A stretch of DNA of 38,944 nucleotides, taken from Akkermansiaceae bacterium UBA1315 (GTDB lineage: Bacteria; Verrucomicrobiota; Verrucomicrobiia; Verrucomicrobiales; Akkermansiaceae). Positions 8,084 through 16,376 of the stretch are shown in pieces. Positions within the stretch are counted from its first letter, which is position 1; every line of letters begins with the position of its first letter. Where the stretch lies: assembly GCA_002307065.1 (NCBI GenBank), contig DBTN01000045.1, positions 500 to 39,443 of the forward strand. Reading direction: 5' to 3'. The notes beneath the pieces are model-generated. The model ran no database searches. It was not told the DNA's origin and saw only the letters and a program-made list of their open reading frames with translations. A program made the translations under genes and the position numbers.

Positions 8084-8121
8084 AGCGCAGATGACGAGGG
8101 ATTACGCGGATTTCGCAGATT
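8084..8121. repeat. Dispersed repeat, family B (single arm)
   Basis: Reads GCGCAGATGACGAGGGATTA followed by CGCGGATTTCGCAGATTT, a variant of the sequence seen twice per element at 16229-16330 and 27844-27948. It fills the gap between the CvpA-like stop and gatB. On the minus strand it begins immediately at the CvpA-like stop codon. Confidence 0.7.
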
Positions 8122-8904
8122 TTAAAAGGCGCTTTGGATGGCTTGCTGAACTTTCGGGTCGTCCATGGCTTTTTGGAAAAGCGGATGTTTCAGAAGGGCT
8201 TCGAAGCGACCGGTTCGGGCGAGGTTTTGAAGCTCAGGATCTTGAACGATGAGAGCGCGGGGGTAGGGCGCACCGGTTTCGGGATTGATGACCGGTTTGA
8301 GATCAGAATCGGCTTGGGTGGTGATGAGCTTCACGAGGGCGACGCGTGACGGATCGGCGAGTGGGTCGATTTTTTCCAACCAGTCGGCTGGGATGATTTC
8401 AGCGATACCGGTTTTCAGGCGCTGGATGGTGGCGCCGAAGCTGGAATCGTCGGGGATTTTTCGATCGTCCGCGGTCGCCTGGATTTCGGCGATCGAGCCG
8501 GCGTGGTGGACGAGCGTCGCGCCGGTGAACCAGATGAGTGCAGCGGGAATGAGGGTGAAGATCGCTTGGACGAGGAGTCGCTGGGGGGAGCGAGGTTGGC
8601 CGTCTTTCGAACTGGTGAACGGGCGGACGAGAAATCCGAGGAGGACGCGGGCAATGATAAAGGTGACGAGAAACGCGAGGATGGGTAGGCCGGTGACGAT
8701 CCACGGAACCGGCTTGCCGATGAGGTCGATGGACCATCCGGGAGCGAGTTGCCAGACGCGAAAGGCGACCCAGGCGCTGCCGGCGATGACCAGCGAGCTG
8801 AGGATCATGCGGGTGAGACCGCGCAGCAAAACGAAGCCGATGCAGAGAATAAAGATGATCAACGCGGCGGAGCCGATGCTGATTTGCGGGATGGAATCGA
8901 ACAT
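8122..8904 (-). CDS. CvpA-like integral membrane protein
   Basis: 260-aa membrane protein. Hydrophobic segments lie at about residues 10-28, 33-50, 68-90 and 110-128, followed by a soluble C-terminal half of about 130 residues (ADWLEKIDPLADPSRVALV, then LARTGRFEALLKHPLFQKA, then PKVQQAIQSAF at the end). The pattern of four close segments with LLRGLTRMI after the first and a conserved-looking cytoplasmic or periplasmic tail resembles the CvpA family (colicin V production protein), but the match is only by general architecture. Start ATG at 8902-8904. Both ends touch dispersed repeats: family B begins at its stop, family A lies upstream. It may be co-transcribed with aroC upstream. Function unknown. 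Confidence 0.6.
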   Translation of the reverse strand: MFDSIPQISIGSAALIIFILCIGFVLLRGLTRMILSSLVIAGSAWVAFRVWQLAPGWSIDLIGKPVPWIVTGLPILAFLVTFIIARVLLGFLVRPFTSSKDGQPRSPQRLLVQAIFTLIPAALIWFTGATLVHHAGSIAEIQATADDRKIPDDSSFGATIQRLKTGIAEIIPADWLEKIDPLADPSRVALVKLITTQADSDLKPVINPETGAPYPRALIVQDPELQNLARTGRFEALLKHPLFQKAMDDPKVQQAIQSAF

Positions 8905-8908
8905 GAGA

Positions 8909-8950
8909 GGAACATCGAACCTCGAACGTCCAACATGGAACGTCGAAGTG
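8909..8950. repeat. Dispersed repeat, family A
   Basis: A run of short near-repeats built on the word GAACATCGAAC/GAACGTC (AACATCGAACCTCGAACGTC, then CAACATGGAACGTCGAAGT), between the aroC stop and the CvpA-like start. The same words recur at 18245-18290, 30499-30546 and, inverted, 30652-30682. Confidence 0.75.
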
Positions 8951-8967
8951 AAGATAGAGATGGGAGA

Positions 8968-10050
8968 TTAATATCGGATCGCGCGTTGGCGGAGGAGGTG
9001 ATCGGTGAGAACGAGGGTCGCCATGGCTTCGACGATGGGGACGGCACGGGGAAGGACGCAGGCGTCGTGGCGGCCGCGGCCTTGGAGTTCGGTATTTTCC
9101 CCGGTGTTGGTGACGGTTTCCTGATTGCTCATGATCGTCGCGGTCGGTTTGAAGGCGACTCGGAAAGCGATGGCTTCGCCGTTGGAAATGCCGCCTTGGA
9201 TGCCGCCGGAGCGGTTGGTGGTGGTGCGGATTTTCCCGTCGATGTTGCGGAAGGCGTCATTGTGATCGCGGCCGGTCAGGAGCGTTCCGGCGAAACCGGA
9301 GCCGATTTCGAAACCTTTCGTCGCGGGAAGCGAAAGCATGGCTTTGGCGAGATCGGCTTCGAGCTTGTCGAAAATCGGTTCGCCCAATCCGGGTGGGCAA
9401 TTTCGGATGACGCATTCGATCACGCCGCCGACGGAATTTCCGTCCGCGCGGATGGCTTTGATTCGCTCGATCATTGGCTCGACCATCGCTGCATCACCGG
9501 TTCGGACGATGTTCGATTCGATGTCGTCAAAGGTGACGGTTTCGGGATTTACGTCGGCTTCAAGTTCTTGGATCGATTTGACCCAAGCGAGGATTTCGAT
9601 GCCCGGGTGGAAGGTATCGAGCACTTGGCGGGCGACGGCGGCGGCGGCGACGCGGCCGATCGTTTCGCGGGCGGAAGCGCGGCCGCCACCGGAGGCGGAG
9701 CGGATTCCGTATTTCGCATCGTAGGTGTAGTCGGCGTGGCTCGGGCGGTATTTCGCGGCCATTTCGTCGTAGGCGCCGGGGCGTTGGTCGGTATTGCGGA
9801 CCATGATCGAGATCGGCGAGCCCAGGGTGAGGCCGTCTTGTAAGCCGGATAAAATTTCCGCCGCGTCGGCTTCTTTTCGCGGTGTTACGATCTCTGACTG
9901 TCCTGGCCGACGGCGGTCGAGCTCGCGCTGGATCTGTTCAGTCGAAAGAGGAATGCGCGGTGGGCAGCCATCGATGACCACCCCGACGCCGCCGCCATGC
10001 GACTCACCGTAGGTATGGATGCGAAAAGCGTGGCCGAACGTGGAAGACAT
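8968..10050 (-). CDS. aroC: Chorismate synthase
   Basis: Converts 5-enolpyruvylshikimate 3-phosphate to chorismate, the last common step of aromatic biosynthesis, using reduced FMN. 360 aa, normal length. Signatures seen: GESHGGGVGVVIDGCPP near the N-terminus, ELDRRRPGQS, RPGAYDEMAAKYRPSHADYT, then GGGRASARETIGRVAAAAVA, DPSF-equivalent region with SVGGVIECV, and GGIQGGISNGE plus KPTATIMSNQ. The start is ATG at 10048-10050 (MSSTFGHAFRIHTYGES). A longer in-frame N-terminus exists but has no family similarity. It diverges from folP across a 140-base gap. aroE is at 34878-35780, so the pathway genes are scattered. Confidence 0.97.
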   Translation of the reverse strand: MSSTFGHAFRIHTYGESHGGGVGVVIDGCPPRIPLSTEQIQRELDRRRPGQSEIVTPRKEADAAEILSGLQDGLTLGSPISIMVRNTDQRPGAYDEMAAKYRPSHADYTYDAKYGIRSASGGGRASARETIGRVAAAAVARQVLDTFHPGIEILAWVKSIQELEADVNPETVTFDDIESNIVRTGDAAMVEPMIERIKAIRADGNSVGGVIECVIRNCPPGLGEPIFDKLEADLAKAMLSLPATKGFEIGSGFAGTLLTGRDHNDAFRNIDGKIRTTTNRSGGIQGGISNGEAIAFRVAFKPTATIMSNQETVTNTGENTELQGRGRHDACVLPRAVPIVEAMATLVLTDHLLRQRAIRY

Positions 10051-10190
10051 GCGGGAGATTTGAGACGGGAGAGGGAAGATGCAAGAGTCAAGATGTCGGG
10101 AGGGCATCCCGGTCGGAGCGGGGCTTGAGGGAATCGCCCTAGCGACTTTGTTTTCTAGACCGGTTTTGGGGATCGGTGTTACAGAGGGCA

Positions 10191-11060
10191 ATGCGTTTGC
10201 AGCTCCCCGGCAGAGTGATTTCATTTCCGCGTCGCCCCTTGGTGATGGGGATTGTGAATGTGAATGACGATTCGTTTTCGGGGGATGGTTCGCTCGATTT
10301 TTCGGAGACCTTGGCGATGGCGAAACGGCAGATCGAAACCGGTGCGGATGTCATCGATATCGGAGCGGAAAGCGCGCGGACGAACCGTGCGGCGATATCG
10401 GTTTCGGAGGAAATTCGGAGATTTTCCGGGTTTTTGGAGCGTTGGGAGGAAATGTGGCGATCCGCCAAACCCCGCGACGAAGAGCAAATCTGGCCACCGG
10501 TTTTATCGGCCAATACGTGGCGCTCGGCGGTGATTGAGGAAATTTTAAAGACCGGACAAATCGAGCTGATCAATGACATGAGCGCTCTGCCCGATGGGGA
10601 AAATGCGCGGCTGTGCGCGGCGGCAGGGGTTTCGTTGCTGATCATGCACAGCGTCGGCGAGCCGAAGATTCCGCAGCTCCATCGGCAATGGGAGGATGTG
10701 ATGGGTTCGATGGAGCGGTTTTTTGAGGAGAAAATCGCCTTGGCGGAGGCGGCGGGTCTTTCGCGGGATGCGTTGGTTCTCGATCCGGGCATCGATTTTG
10801 CGAAGCAGCGGGATGACAATCTGACGGTTTTCCGCGAGCTGGACCGGTTGGGAAAACTGGGGCGTCCGATTTTGGTGCCCGTTTCGCGGAAAACGGTGAT
10901 CGGTGAGGTCTTGGATCTGCCGGAACCGGTTTCGCGTGACGCCGGAACCGTCGCTTGCCTTTCATCGGCGATGATGCGGGGCGCGTCGATTTTCCGCGTT
11001 CATAACGTCGCCGCCGCCTGGGAATCGGTGAAAATCATGAATCGATTGCTTTTGGGTTAA
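10191..11060 (+). CDS. folP: Dihydropteroate synthase
   Basis: Condenses p-aminobenzoate with dihydropterin pyrophosphate in folate synthesis; the target family of sulfonamides. 289 aa TIM barrel. Seen: the pterin/pyrophosphate loop MGIVNVNDDSFSGDG near residue 24, ADVIDIGAESAR (about 55), SANTWRSAVIEE, IELINDMSAL, LDPGIDFAKQRDDN, PVSRKT, and RVHNVAAAW at the C-terminus. The family usually has PDSFSDGG; the NDDSFSGDG variant is somewhat divergent. The start ATG 10191 has one of the few credible Shine-Dalgarno sequences here (AGAGG at about 10184-10188), which favours it over the in-frame GTG at 10176. The unknown 189-aa gene follows after 45 nt. Confidence 0.93.
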   Translation: MRLQLPGRVISFPRRPLVMGIVNVNDDSFSGDGSLDFSETLAMAKRQIETGADVIDIGAESARTNRAAISVSEEIRRFSGFLERWEEMWRSAKPRDEEQIWPPVLSANTWRSAVIEEILKTGQIELINDMSALPDGENARLCAAAGVSLLIMHSVGEPKIPQLHRQWEDVMGSMERFFEEKIALAEAAGLSRDALVLDPGIDFAKQRDDNLTVFRELDRLGKLGRPILVPVSRKTVIGEVLDLPEPVSRDAGTVACLSSAMMRGASIFRVHNVAAAWESVKIMNRLLLG

Positions 11061-11105
11061 TTTTGCTCTTGCAATAAAAATGCAGGAAAGAACGTTGGGG
11101 GTGGC

Positions 11106-11675
11106 ATGAACGCGCTCGCTTCGATCTCTCCCGTTGTTCTTTCCGACTGTGCGCGTGGGTTGGCGCAGCAGATGGTTTTGTGGGGGCACGACGTTCGGCA
11201 TCCGGACGGCAACGCGCTGGTTCGGTACGGATTGGAACGGCGGGCGTCGACCGGTTTGACCGGCACCAGTTGTTATTCGATGCCGTGGGAAAATGGGGTG
11301 GTCGAATTGCACGGAGCGGTCGCGTCCTGGACGGCGGCGGCTGGGAAAACCGGTTGTGTTTTTTGCCGAGACCGGGGTCGGATCGATCTCTGGGAAGCCG
11401 AACGCCCGCCCGTTCCGGGGAGAGAAAACGGCGTTTCCGGAACGGTCGCGGATCGATGGAAAGCGTTCCAGCCTCTGCTGCGGTGGTTGATCGATTACGA
11501 AACATGGGTTTTTGAAACGCTCGGCGAAACATGGCGGCAGAACGCGTGGCGGGCCCTCAAAAAACTTCCGAAAGGGAAAGTGTGGATTCCGCCGCATCTT
11601 GCGCTGCGTTGGTGGCAGTTGGCGGTGGAAACCTCAAATCCGCCGCGGCCGCGAGAGTTACTGAAAGGCGAATGA
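11106..11675 (+). CDS. Hypothetical protein downstream of folP
   Basis: 189-aa soluble protein; I do not recognise the family. It contains SCYSMPWENGVVELHG, then a CxxC pair in KTGCVFCRDRGRIDLWE, a Trp-rich helical C-terminal half (AFQPLLRWLIDYETWVFE, NAWRALKKLPKGKVWIPPHL) and the ending PRELLKGE. No membrane segment or signal peptide. The single CxxC could be redox-active or half of a metal site. ATG 11106 follows a G-rich stretch (GGGGGTGGC) that may act as a weak ribosome binding site. It is 45 nt after folP and on the same strand, so co-transcription is plausible, but nothing in it points to folate chemistry. Confidence 0.7.
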   Translation: MNALASISPVVLSDCARGLAQQMVLWGHDVRHPDGNALVRYGLERRASTGLTGTSCYSMPWENGVVELHGAVASWTAAAGKTGCVFCRDRGRIDLWEAERPPVPGRENGVSGTVADRWKAFQPLLRWLIDYETWVFETLGETWRQNAWRALKKLPKGKVWIPPHLALRWWQLAVETSNPPRPRELLKGE

Positions 11676-11796
11676 CCGGAAAAGCGGAGCGGATTTGCTC
11701 GCGCGATTGGCCTGTCGGGTGCTGAGAGAAAGCAGTTGAGAGTTGCACGATCCGCCGTTGGTTGTCATCCGGTGTGCTCTCCTGAAAACCCATCCG

Positions 11797-14700
11797 ATGT
11801 CATCTGCTTTTGAGAAAATTTCCCGCTGTTGGATCGTGTGGGTGTTCGGGGCGCTTTGGTTTTCCGCTGGAAAAATGATGGCTGAGCCCGGGTTGGACCA
11901 ACCGGTGCCGATGGGTGCTTTCCTGAATGGGGTTTTCCCCAAAACGGCGCCGGGCCCGAGCGGAACCTGGGCGCTGAAGGATGCGTTTCCCCAACTGACG
12001 TTTGTCGATCCGGTGAGGATGGTCAATGATCCGCAGAACTCGGAATACGTTTATGTCGTGTGCCGGAATGGTGAGATCTGGCGGGTGCTGTTTTCGGAAA
12101 AGGCGACGACGGATGACCGATTGCGGGTGCTGGATTTGAAGGAATGTACCCTTGGTTTTGGCGATGCGGGGATGATGTCGATGGCGTTTCATCCGGATTT
12201 TGGAATGCCGGGAAATCCGAATCGAAATTATGTTTATGTGTTTTATCAATACACCCCGGAACGGCCGAAAGACACGGATCCGGCGACCCCGGGATATTTG
12301 CGGTTGTCGCGTTTCACGATTCCGGATGGGGAAGTTGCGCTGGATCCCAAATCGGAATTCGTTTTGATCCAGCAATTTGACCGCCATAGCTGGCACGGAG
12401 GTGGTGGAATGTTTTTCGGTCCCGACCGGTTTTTATATCTCGCGATCGGCGATGAAGGGGGAAGTAATGATTTTTATCACTCCGGGCAAAAGATCGATGA
12501 TCGGTTGTTTGCGGGGATTTTGCGGATCGATGTGGATCAGGATCTGAGCCGATCGCAGCCGGTGAAGAGGCGCCCGGCAAAGCTGCCGGTTCCCGAAGGT
12601 TGGCCGGAAAGTTTTACGCAAGGATATACGCTTCCGAAGGACAATCCGTGGCTGGATCAAAAGGGCGGGGTGCTGGGAGAATTTTGGAGCATCGGCACGC
12701 GCAATCCGCATTCGATGTATCATGATGATGAAACGGGCGAAATTTATGTTGCCGATGTCGGACAGGATGCTCGTGAGGAAATCACACTGGCGATCCGTGG
12801 CGGAAATCATCAATGGCCGTTCAAGGAAGGCTCGATCGCCGGGCCGAAAGCCAAGCCGAAAAAACGGATTGGGAAGGAAGTTTCACCGGTTTTCGATTAT
12901 GCAAGATCGATGGGTGGTTGTGTGATTGGGGGGATGGTTTATCGAGGTTCGCAACATGCCGCAGCGCTGACGGGAAAGTATATCTTTGGAGATCATAGTT
13001 CCCGGGGGATCTATGCGTTGGATCGGGCGGACGAGGCGAGTCCGGAGGCGGAATTTTTGGTTTCCATTCCGCGCGTCGTCGGTTCGCAACGCGGGCTTTC
13101 CGGGATCAGCGAAGGTCCGGATGGTGAGCCGTATTTCATCGAGCTGGGTGACGCGGGAACGGACACGGGGAAGATTTACAAACTGGTTCGAACCGGGACT
13201 CTGGTGGCGGATCCTCCGAGGTGGTTGTCCCAAGCGGGTGCGTTCGAAGATCTCAAATCATTAAAACCGGTTGCCGGGTTGCTGAAGTATGAAGTGAACT
13301 CGCCGTTGTGGAGTGATGGGGCGGAGAAACATCGATGGATTGCGGTGCCAAATGATGGGGCTCATGACGCCGCCGAAGAGCAGGTAACTTTCCGCGATCG
13401 CGGTGAGTGGGATTTTCCGATTGGGACGGTTTTGGTTAAACATTTCGCGCTCGCGTTGGATGCACGAGATCCGAGCCGACAGCAGCCGATTGAGACGAGG
13501 TTTTTTGTCCGCGGTTCCGATGGGATTTATTATGGCGTGACCTATCGTTGGAACGACGAGGGAACCGATGCGGAATTGTTATCAAAGCGCGAAAATCGGA
13601 AACTGAAAGTGACGGAGTCAAACGGTAAGGCTCGTTCGCAGATTTGGACATTTCCGAGCCGATCCGATTGTTTTACCTGCCACAGCACCGATGCGGGAAG
13701 TGTGCTGGGGCTGCGATCCCACCAGATGGCGAAAGATGTGATTTATGACCTTACCGGTCGGACAGCGGATCAGTTGGAGACTTGGAATCATCTTGGGATG
13801 TTCGGGGATTCCTTTGGGAAACGGGATCCGAAATCGTTGCCGCGCGCAGTCGATCCGCACGATGAAAATCAATCGCTCGATCTACGGGTGAAATCGTACT
13901 TGGAGGCGAACTGTGCTCATTGCCATCACCCAGGCGGTGTGGCGGCGAATTTTGATGCGTCTTTTCACGTTCCGCTTTCTTCGCAAAAGCTGGTCAAGGG
14001 AATGATCAATCGGCCCATGAAGGATTTGGCGGATCGGGTCGTGGTTCCCGGGGATTTGAGCCGTTCGGTGATGCATGGGCGCGTCGCTGCGACCGGTGCG
14101 AAACAAATGCCTCCGCTGGGACGCAACGTCGTCGATCCAAAAGGCGTCAAGCTGATCGCCGACTGGATCCGAAGTTTGAATGAGGAGAGTTTTCCCGCCA
14201 GTTCCCAACCCGGTTTGCAGGCGGATTATTATGCGGGGAGAAATTTTGAAGAACTGGTCTTCAGCCGCACGGACGCGACGATCGATTTTGATTGGGGGAT
14301 GAATTCTCCGGGGGAAGGTTTGCCAGACGATGGGTTTTCGGTGCGCTGGCATGGAGAAATCCGAGCTCCGGTTTCGGGAAGTTATACGTTTTTCGCGACC
14401 AGCGACGATGGGCTGCGGGTGACGGTGAATCGAGTGAAGGTCATCGATTCGTGGATGGATCAGGAGGCGACCGAGCGGTCCGGGCCGATCCTCTTAACGG
14501 CGGGAAAAGAGGCGGATGTGATGGTCGAAGGTTATGATGGAACCGGTTCGGCGATGGCGAAACTGGAGTGGGAGGGTCCGGGGATTTCTCGGCAGGTCGT
14601 GCCGGAATCGGTTCTGTGGCGGTCATCGGTGACGGATCAGGAACCGGTGGCGGAGGATGACGAAGTCGCCGTGAAGCGAGGCGCTGAGGTGAAGATTGAT

Positions 14701-14925
14701 GTTTTGGAAAATGACGTGGGTTTGAACGCAGCGCTTGGCATTCATGGGGTCGCGATCGTCGGGACTCCAAACCATGGAAGGGTGAAAATCGATGCGGCGA
14801 GCCACCGATTGATCTATCAGCAGGATGGGTCGGATTTCGAGGCGGACGAATTTCAATATACCGTTACCGACACGCGCGGGAGGAGATCGAGAACCGCGAC
14901 GGTGCGGATCATCCTTTCGCCCTAG
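11797..14925 (+). CDS. Secreted glucose/sorbosone dehydrogenase-like propeller fused to cytochrome-like, PA14 and Ig-like domains
   Basis: 1042-aa exported protein. Domains in order: signal peptide (1-31, hydrophobic WIVWVFGALWFSAG); a PQQ-dependent sugar-dehydrogenase-type beta propeller (about 50-465; HSWHGGGGMFFGPDRFLYL, GTRNPHSMYHDDETGEIYV, AIRGGNHQWPFKEG, GKYIFGDHSSRGIYA); a middle region with two CxxCH heme sites, C625-FTC-H629 and C706-AHC-H710; a PA14-like domain (about 807-930; LQADYYAGRNFEELVFSR, FFATSDDGLRVTVN); and a C-terminal cadherin/Ig-like module with VLENDVG (about 950-1042). Likely a periplasmic or surface carbohydrate or polyol oxidase passing electrons to its own hemes, with PA14 binding glycan; this is inference. 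The start is ATG 11797; the 121 bases upstream show no gene. Confidence 0.88.
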   Translation: MSSAFEKISRCWIVWVFGALWFSAGKMMAEPGLDQPVPMGAFLNGVFPKTAPGPSGTWALKDAFPQLTFVDPVRMVNDPQNSEYVYVVCRNGEIWRVLFSEKATTDDRLRVLDLKECTLGFGDAGMMSMAFHPDFGMPGNPNRNYVYVFYQYTPERPKDTDPATPGYLRLSRFTIPDGEVALDPKSEFVLIQQFDRHSWHGGGGMFFGPDRFLYLAIGDEGGSNDFYHSGQKIDDRLFAGILRIDVDQDLSRSQPVKRRPAKLPVPEGWPESFTQGYTLPKDNPWLDQKGGVLGEFWSIGTRNPHSMYHDDETGEIYVADVGQDAREEITLAIRGGNHQWPFKEGSIAGPKAKPKKRIGKEVSPVFDYARSMGGCVIGGMVYRGSQHAAALTGKYIFGDHSSRGIYALDRADEASPEAEFLVSIPRVVGSQRGLSGISEGPDGEPYFIELGDAGTDTGKIYKLVRTGTLVADPPRWLSQAGAFEDLKSLKPVAGLLKYEVNSPLWSDGAEKHRWIAVPNDGAHDAAEEQVTFRDRGEWDFPIGTVLVKHFALALDARDPSRQQPIETRFFVRGSDGIYYGVTYRWNDEGTDAELLSKRENRKLKVTESNGKARSQIWTFPSRSDCFTCHSTDAGSVLGLRSHQMAKDVIYDLTGRTADQLETWNHLGMFGDSFGKRDPKSLPRAVDPHDENQSLDLRVKSYLEANCAHCHHPGGVAANFDASFHVPLSSQKLVKGMINRPMKDLADRVVVPGDLSRSVMHGRVAATGAKQMPPLGRNVVDPKGVKLIADWIRSLNEESFPASSQPGLQADYYAGRNFEELVFSRTDATIDFDWGMNSPGEGLPDDGFSVRWHGEIRAPVSGSYTFFATSDDGLRVTVNRVKVIDSWMDQEATERSGPILLTAGKEADVMVEGYDGTGSAMAKLEWEGPGISRQVVPESVLWRSSVTDQEPVAEDDEVAVKRGAEVKIDVLENDVGLNAALGIHGVAIVGTPNHGRVKIDAASHRLIYQQDGSDFEADEFQYTVTDTRGRRSRTATVRIILSP

Positions 14926-14987
14926 CAAAGCGGTTTCCGAAATCGTTTGCGCCGCGCGGAAGTCGCGGGCAATCTCGCCGCCTGCCC

Positions 14988-16214
14988 ATGGTTCCGCGTC
15001 CACCGAAAAAATTTGTTCCGACTCCTTTCGAGTATCATCAGGAAATCGAAATCACGATTCACGCGCTCACGAATCTGGGCTCCGGAGTGGGTCGGATTGA
15101 TAATTGGGTCGTGTTTGTGCCATTCGCTCTGCCGGGGGAAACGGTGAAGGCGCGGGTTTTTCGGAACGATAAAAACTGTTCCCACGCGGATTTGGTGGAA
15201 GTGCTGGTGCCTTCGCCGGATCGTGTCGAAGCGAAGTGTCCTCTGTTTGGAACCTGCGGCGGTTGCCAATATCAACATTTGGAATATGAGAAACAACTGG
15301 CGTGGAAGACCCGTCAGGTGGGTGAGCTGATGCAGCATATGGCGGCGATCACTTACCCGGTGAATGACTGTCTTTCGTCCGAGCAGATTTGGAACTACCG
15401 GTCGAAAATCACGCCGCATTTCGAAAAAGGTCGCGATGGAGATCTGGGCCCGATCGGTTTCCTGGCGTTTGGTCGGCGGTCGCAATTGATCGACGTTCCA
15501 CAGTGTCCGATTGCGATGGATGCGATCAATGAGGCGCTGCCGGAAATCCGGGAGGATTTGAGGAAGCGGGCGAATACGTTTAAACGTGGCGCGACGGTTT
15601 TGATCCGGGCGACGGCCGACAAGATCGAGACGAATCCGAAGGCGACTGCGGTCGAGCAAGTGGGGGATTTGAAATTCCAGTTCCTTGCGGGAGACTTTTT
15701 CCAAAACAACCCGTTCATTTTGCCGTCGTTCACCGGTTATGTGGCGAAGCAAGCAGCGGTGGGAGGGGTGAAATATCTGGTCGATGCGTACTGTGGATCC
15801 GGTTTGTTCGCGCTGACCTTGGCGAAACATTTCGAAAAAGTCGCAGGCGTCGAAGTTTCCGAAACGTCGTGCGAATGGGCGCGGCGAAACGCGGAGTCGA
15901 ACGGGATTGCGAATGCGAAGTTTCTCACCGCTTCGGCCGAGGCGATTTTCGCGCAGATTGATTTTCCGGCGACTGAGGCGGCGGTGGTGATCGATCCGCC
16001 GCGCAAAGGATGCACCCCGGAATTTTTAAGTCAGCTCATCGGGTTTGGACCGGCGCGGGTGGTTTATGTTTCGTGCGATCCGGCGACGCAGGTTCGGGAT
16101 TTGAAGCAACTCACCGAAGGAGGATACCGGTTGGAAGATGTGCAACCGTTCGATCTTTTCCCACATACCCGGCACCTTGAATGTGTGATGACGTTGGTAA
16201 AAGCGGGTGAGTGA
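14988..16214 (+). CDS. RNA uracil-C5 methyltransferase, RumA/TrmA type
   Basis: SAM-dependent m5U methyltransferase, 408 aa, acting on 23S rRNA or tRNA. An N-terminal TRAM-like domain (IEITIHALTNLGSGVGRID, FVPFALPGETVKARV) is followed by an iron-sulfur cluster motif CPLFGTCGGCQYQHLEY plus an earlier Cys, then the central domain, then the Rossmann fold (GDFFQNNPFILP, VDAYCGSGLFALTLA, VAGVEVSETSCEWARRNA, VIDPPRKGCTPEFL) and the catalytic Cys in YVSCDPATQVRDL, ending QPFDLFPHTRHLECVMTL. These residues place it in the RumA/RlmD/RlmC family; the exact uridine cannot be read from sequence. ATG 14988 starts 62 nt after the previous stop. It converges on the NahK-like gene with an inverted repeat between them. 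Confidence 0.92.
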   Translation: MVPRPPKKFVPTPFEYHQEIEITIHALTNLGSGVGRIDNWVVFVPFALPGETVKARVFRNDKNCSHADLVEVLVPSPDRVEAKCPLFGTCGGCQYQHLEYEKQLAWKTRQVGELMQHMAAITYPVNDCLSSEQIWNYRSKITPHFEKGRDGDLGPIGFLAFGRRSQLIDVPQCPIAMDAINEALPEIREDLRKRANTFKRGATVLIRATADKIETNPKATAVEQVGDLKFQFLAGDFFQNNPFILPSFTGYVAKQAAVGGVKYLVDAYCGSGLFALTLAKHFEKVAGVEVSETSCEWARRNAESNGIANAKFLTASAEAIFAQIDFPATEAAVVIDPPRKGCTPEFLSQLIGFGPARVVYVSCDPATQVRDLKQLTEGGYRLEDVQPFDLFPHTRHLECVMTLVKAGE

Positions 16215-16228
16215 GTTCGGGTTTTTCT

Positions 16229-16330
16229 GAACGCAGATGAAGAAGGATTACACGGATTCCTCAGATTATTTTATCATCTGAGGAAATCGGTTTTCTCAAC
16301 TTAAATCTATATCTTCAAAAATCTGCGCTG
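16229..16330. repeat. Dispersed repeat, family B (two inverted arms)
   Basis: Left arm AACGCAGATGAAGAAGGATT then ACACGGATT; right end reads CTTCAAAAATCTGCGC, the reverse complement of a left-arm-like sequence. An inner stem CTCAGAT (16260-16266) / ATCTGAG (16276-16282) sits between. It occupies the gap between two convergent genes and may work as a bidirectional terminator. Confidence 0.7.
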
Positions 16331-16376
16331 GGAGAAGGGCGGTTATGGGAAGAGGCAAGCTCAAGTTTGAACTCCC

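Noticed and set aside
14922..15830. 302-codon minus-strand frame opposite the rRNA methyltransferase gene
   Set aside because: Arg/His-rich translation without family features; the plus strand encodes an unmistakable RumA-type enzyme there.
16229..16330. MITE or insertion sequence remnant
   Set aside because: Inverted arms are present, but no target-site duplication or transposase is visible, and the arms vary in length among copies.
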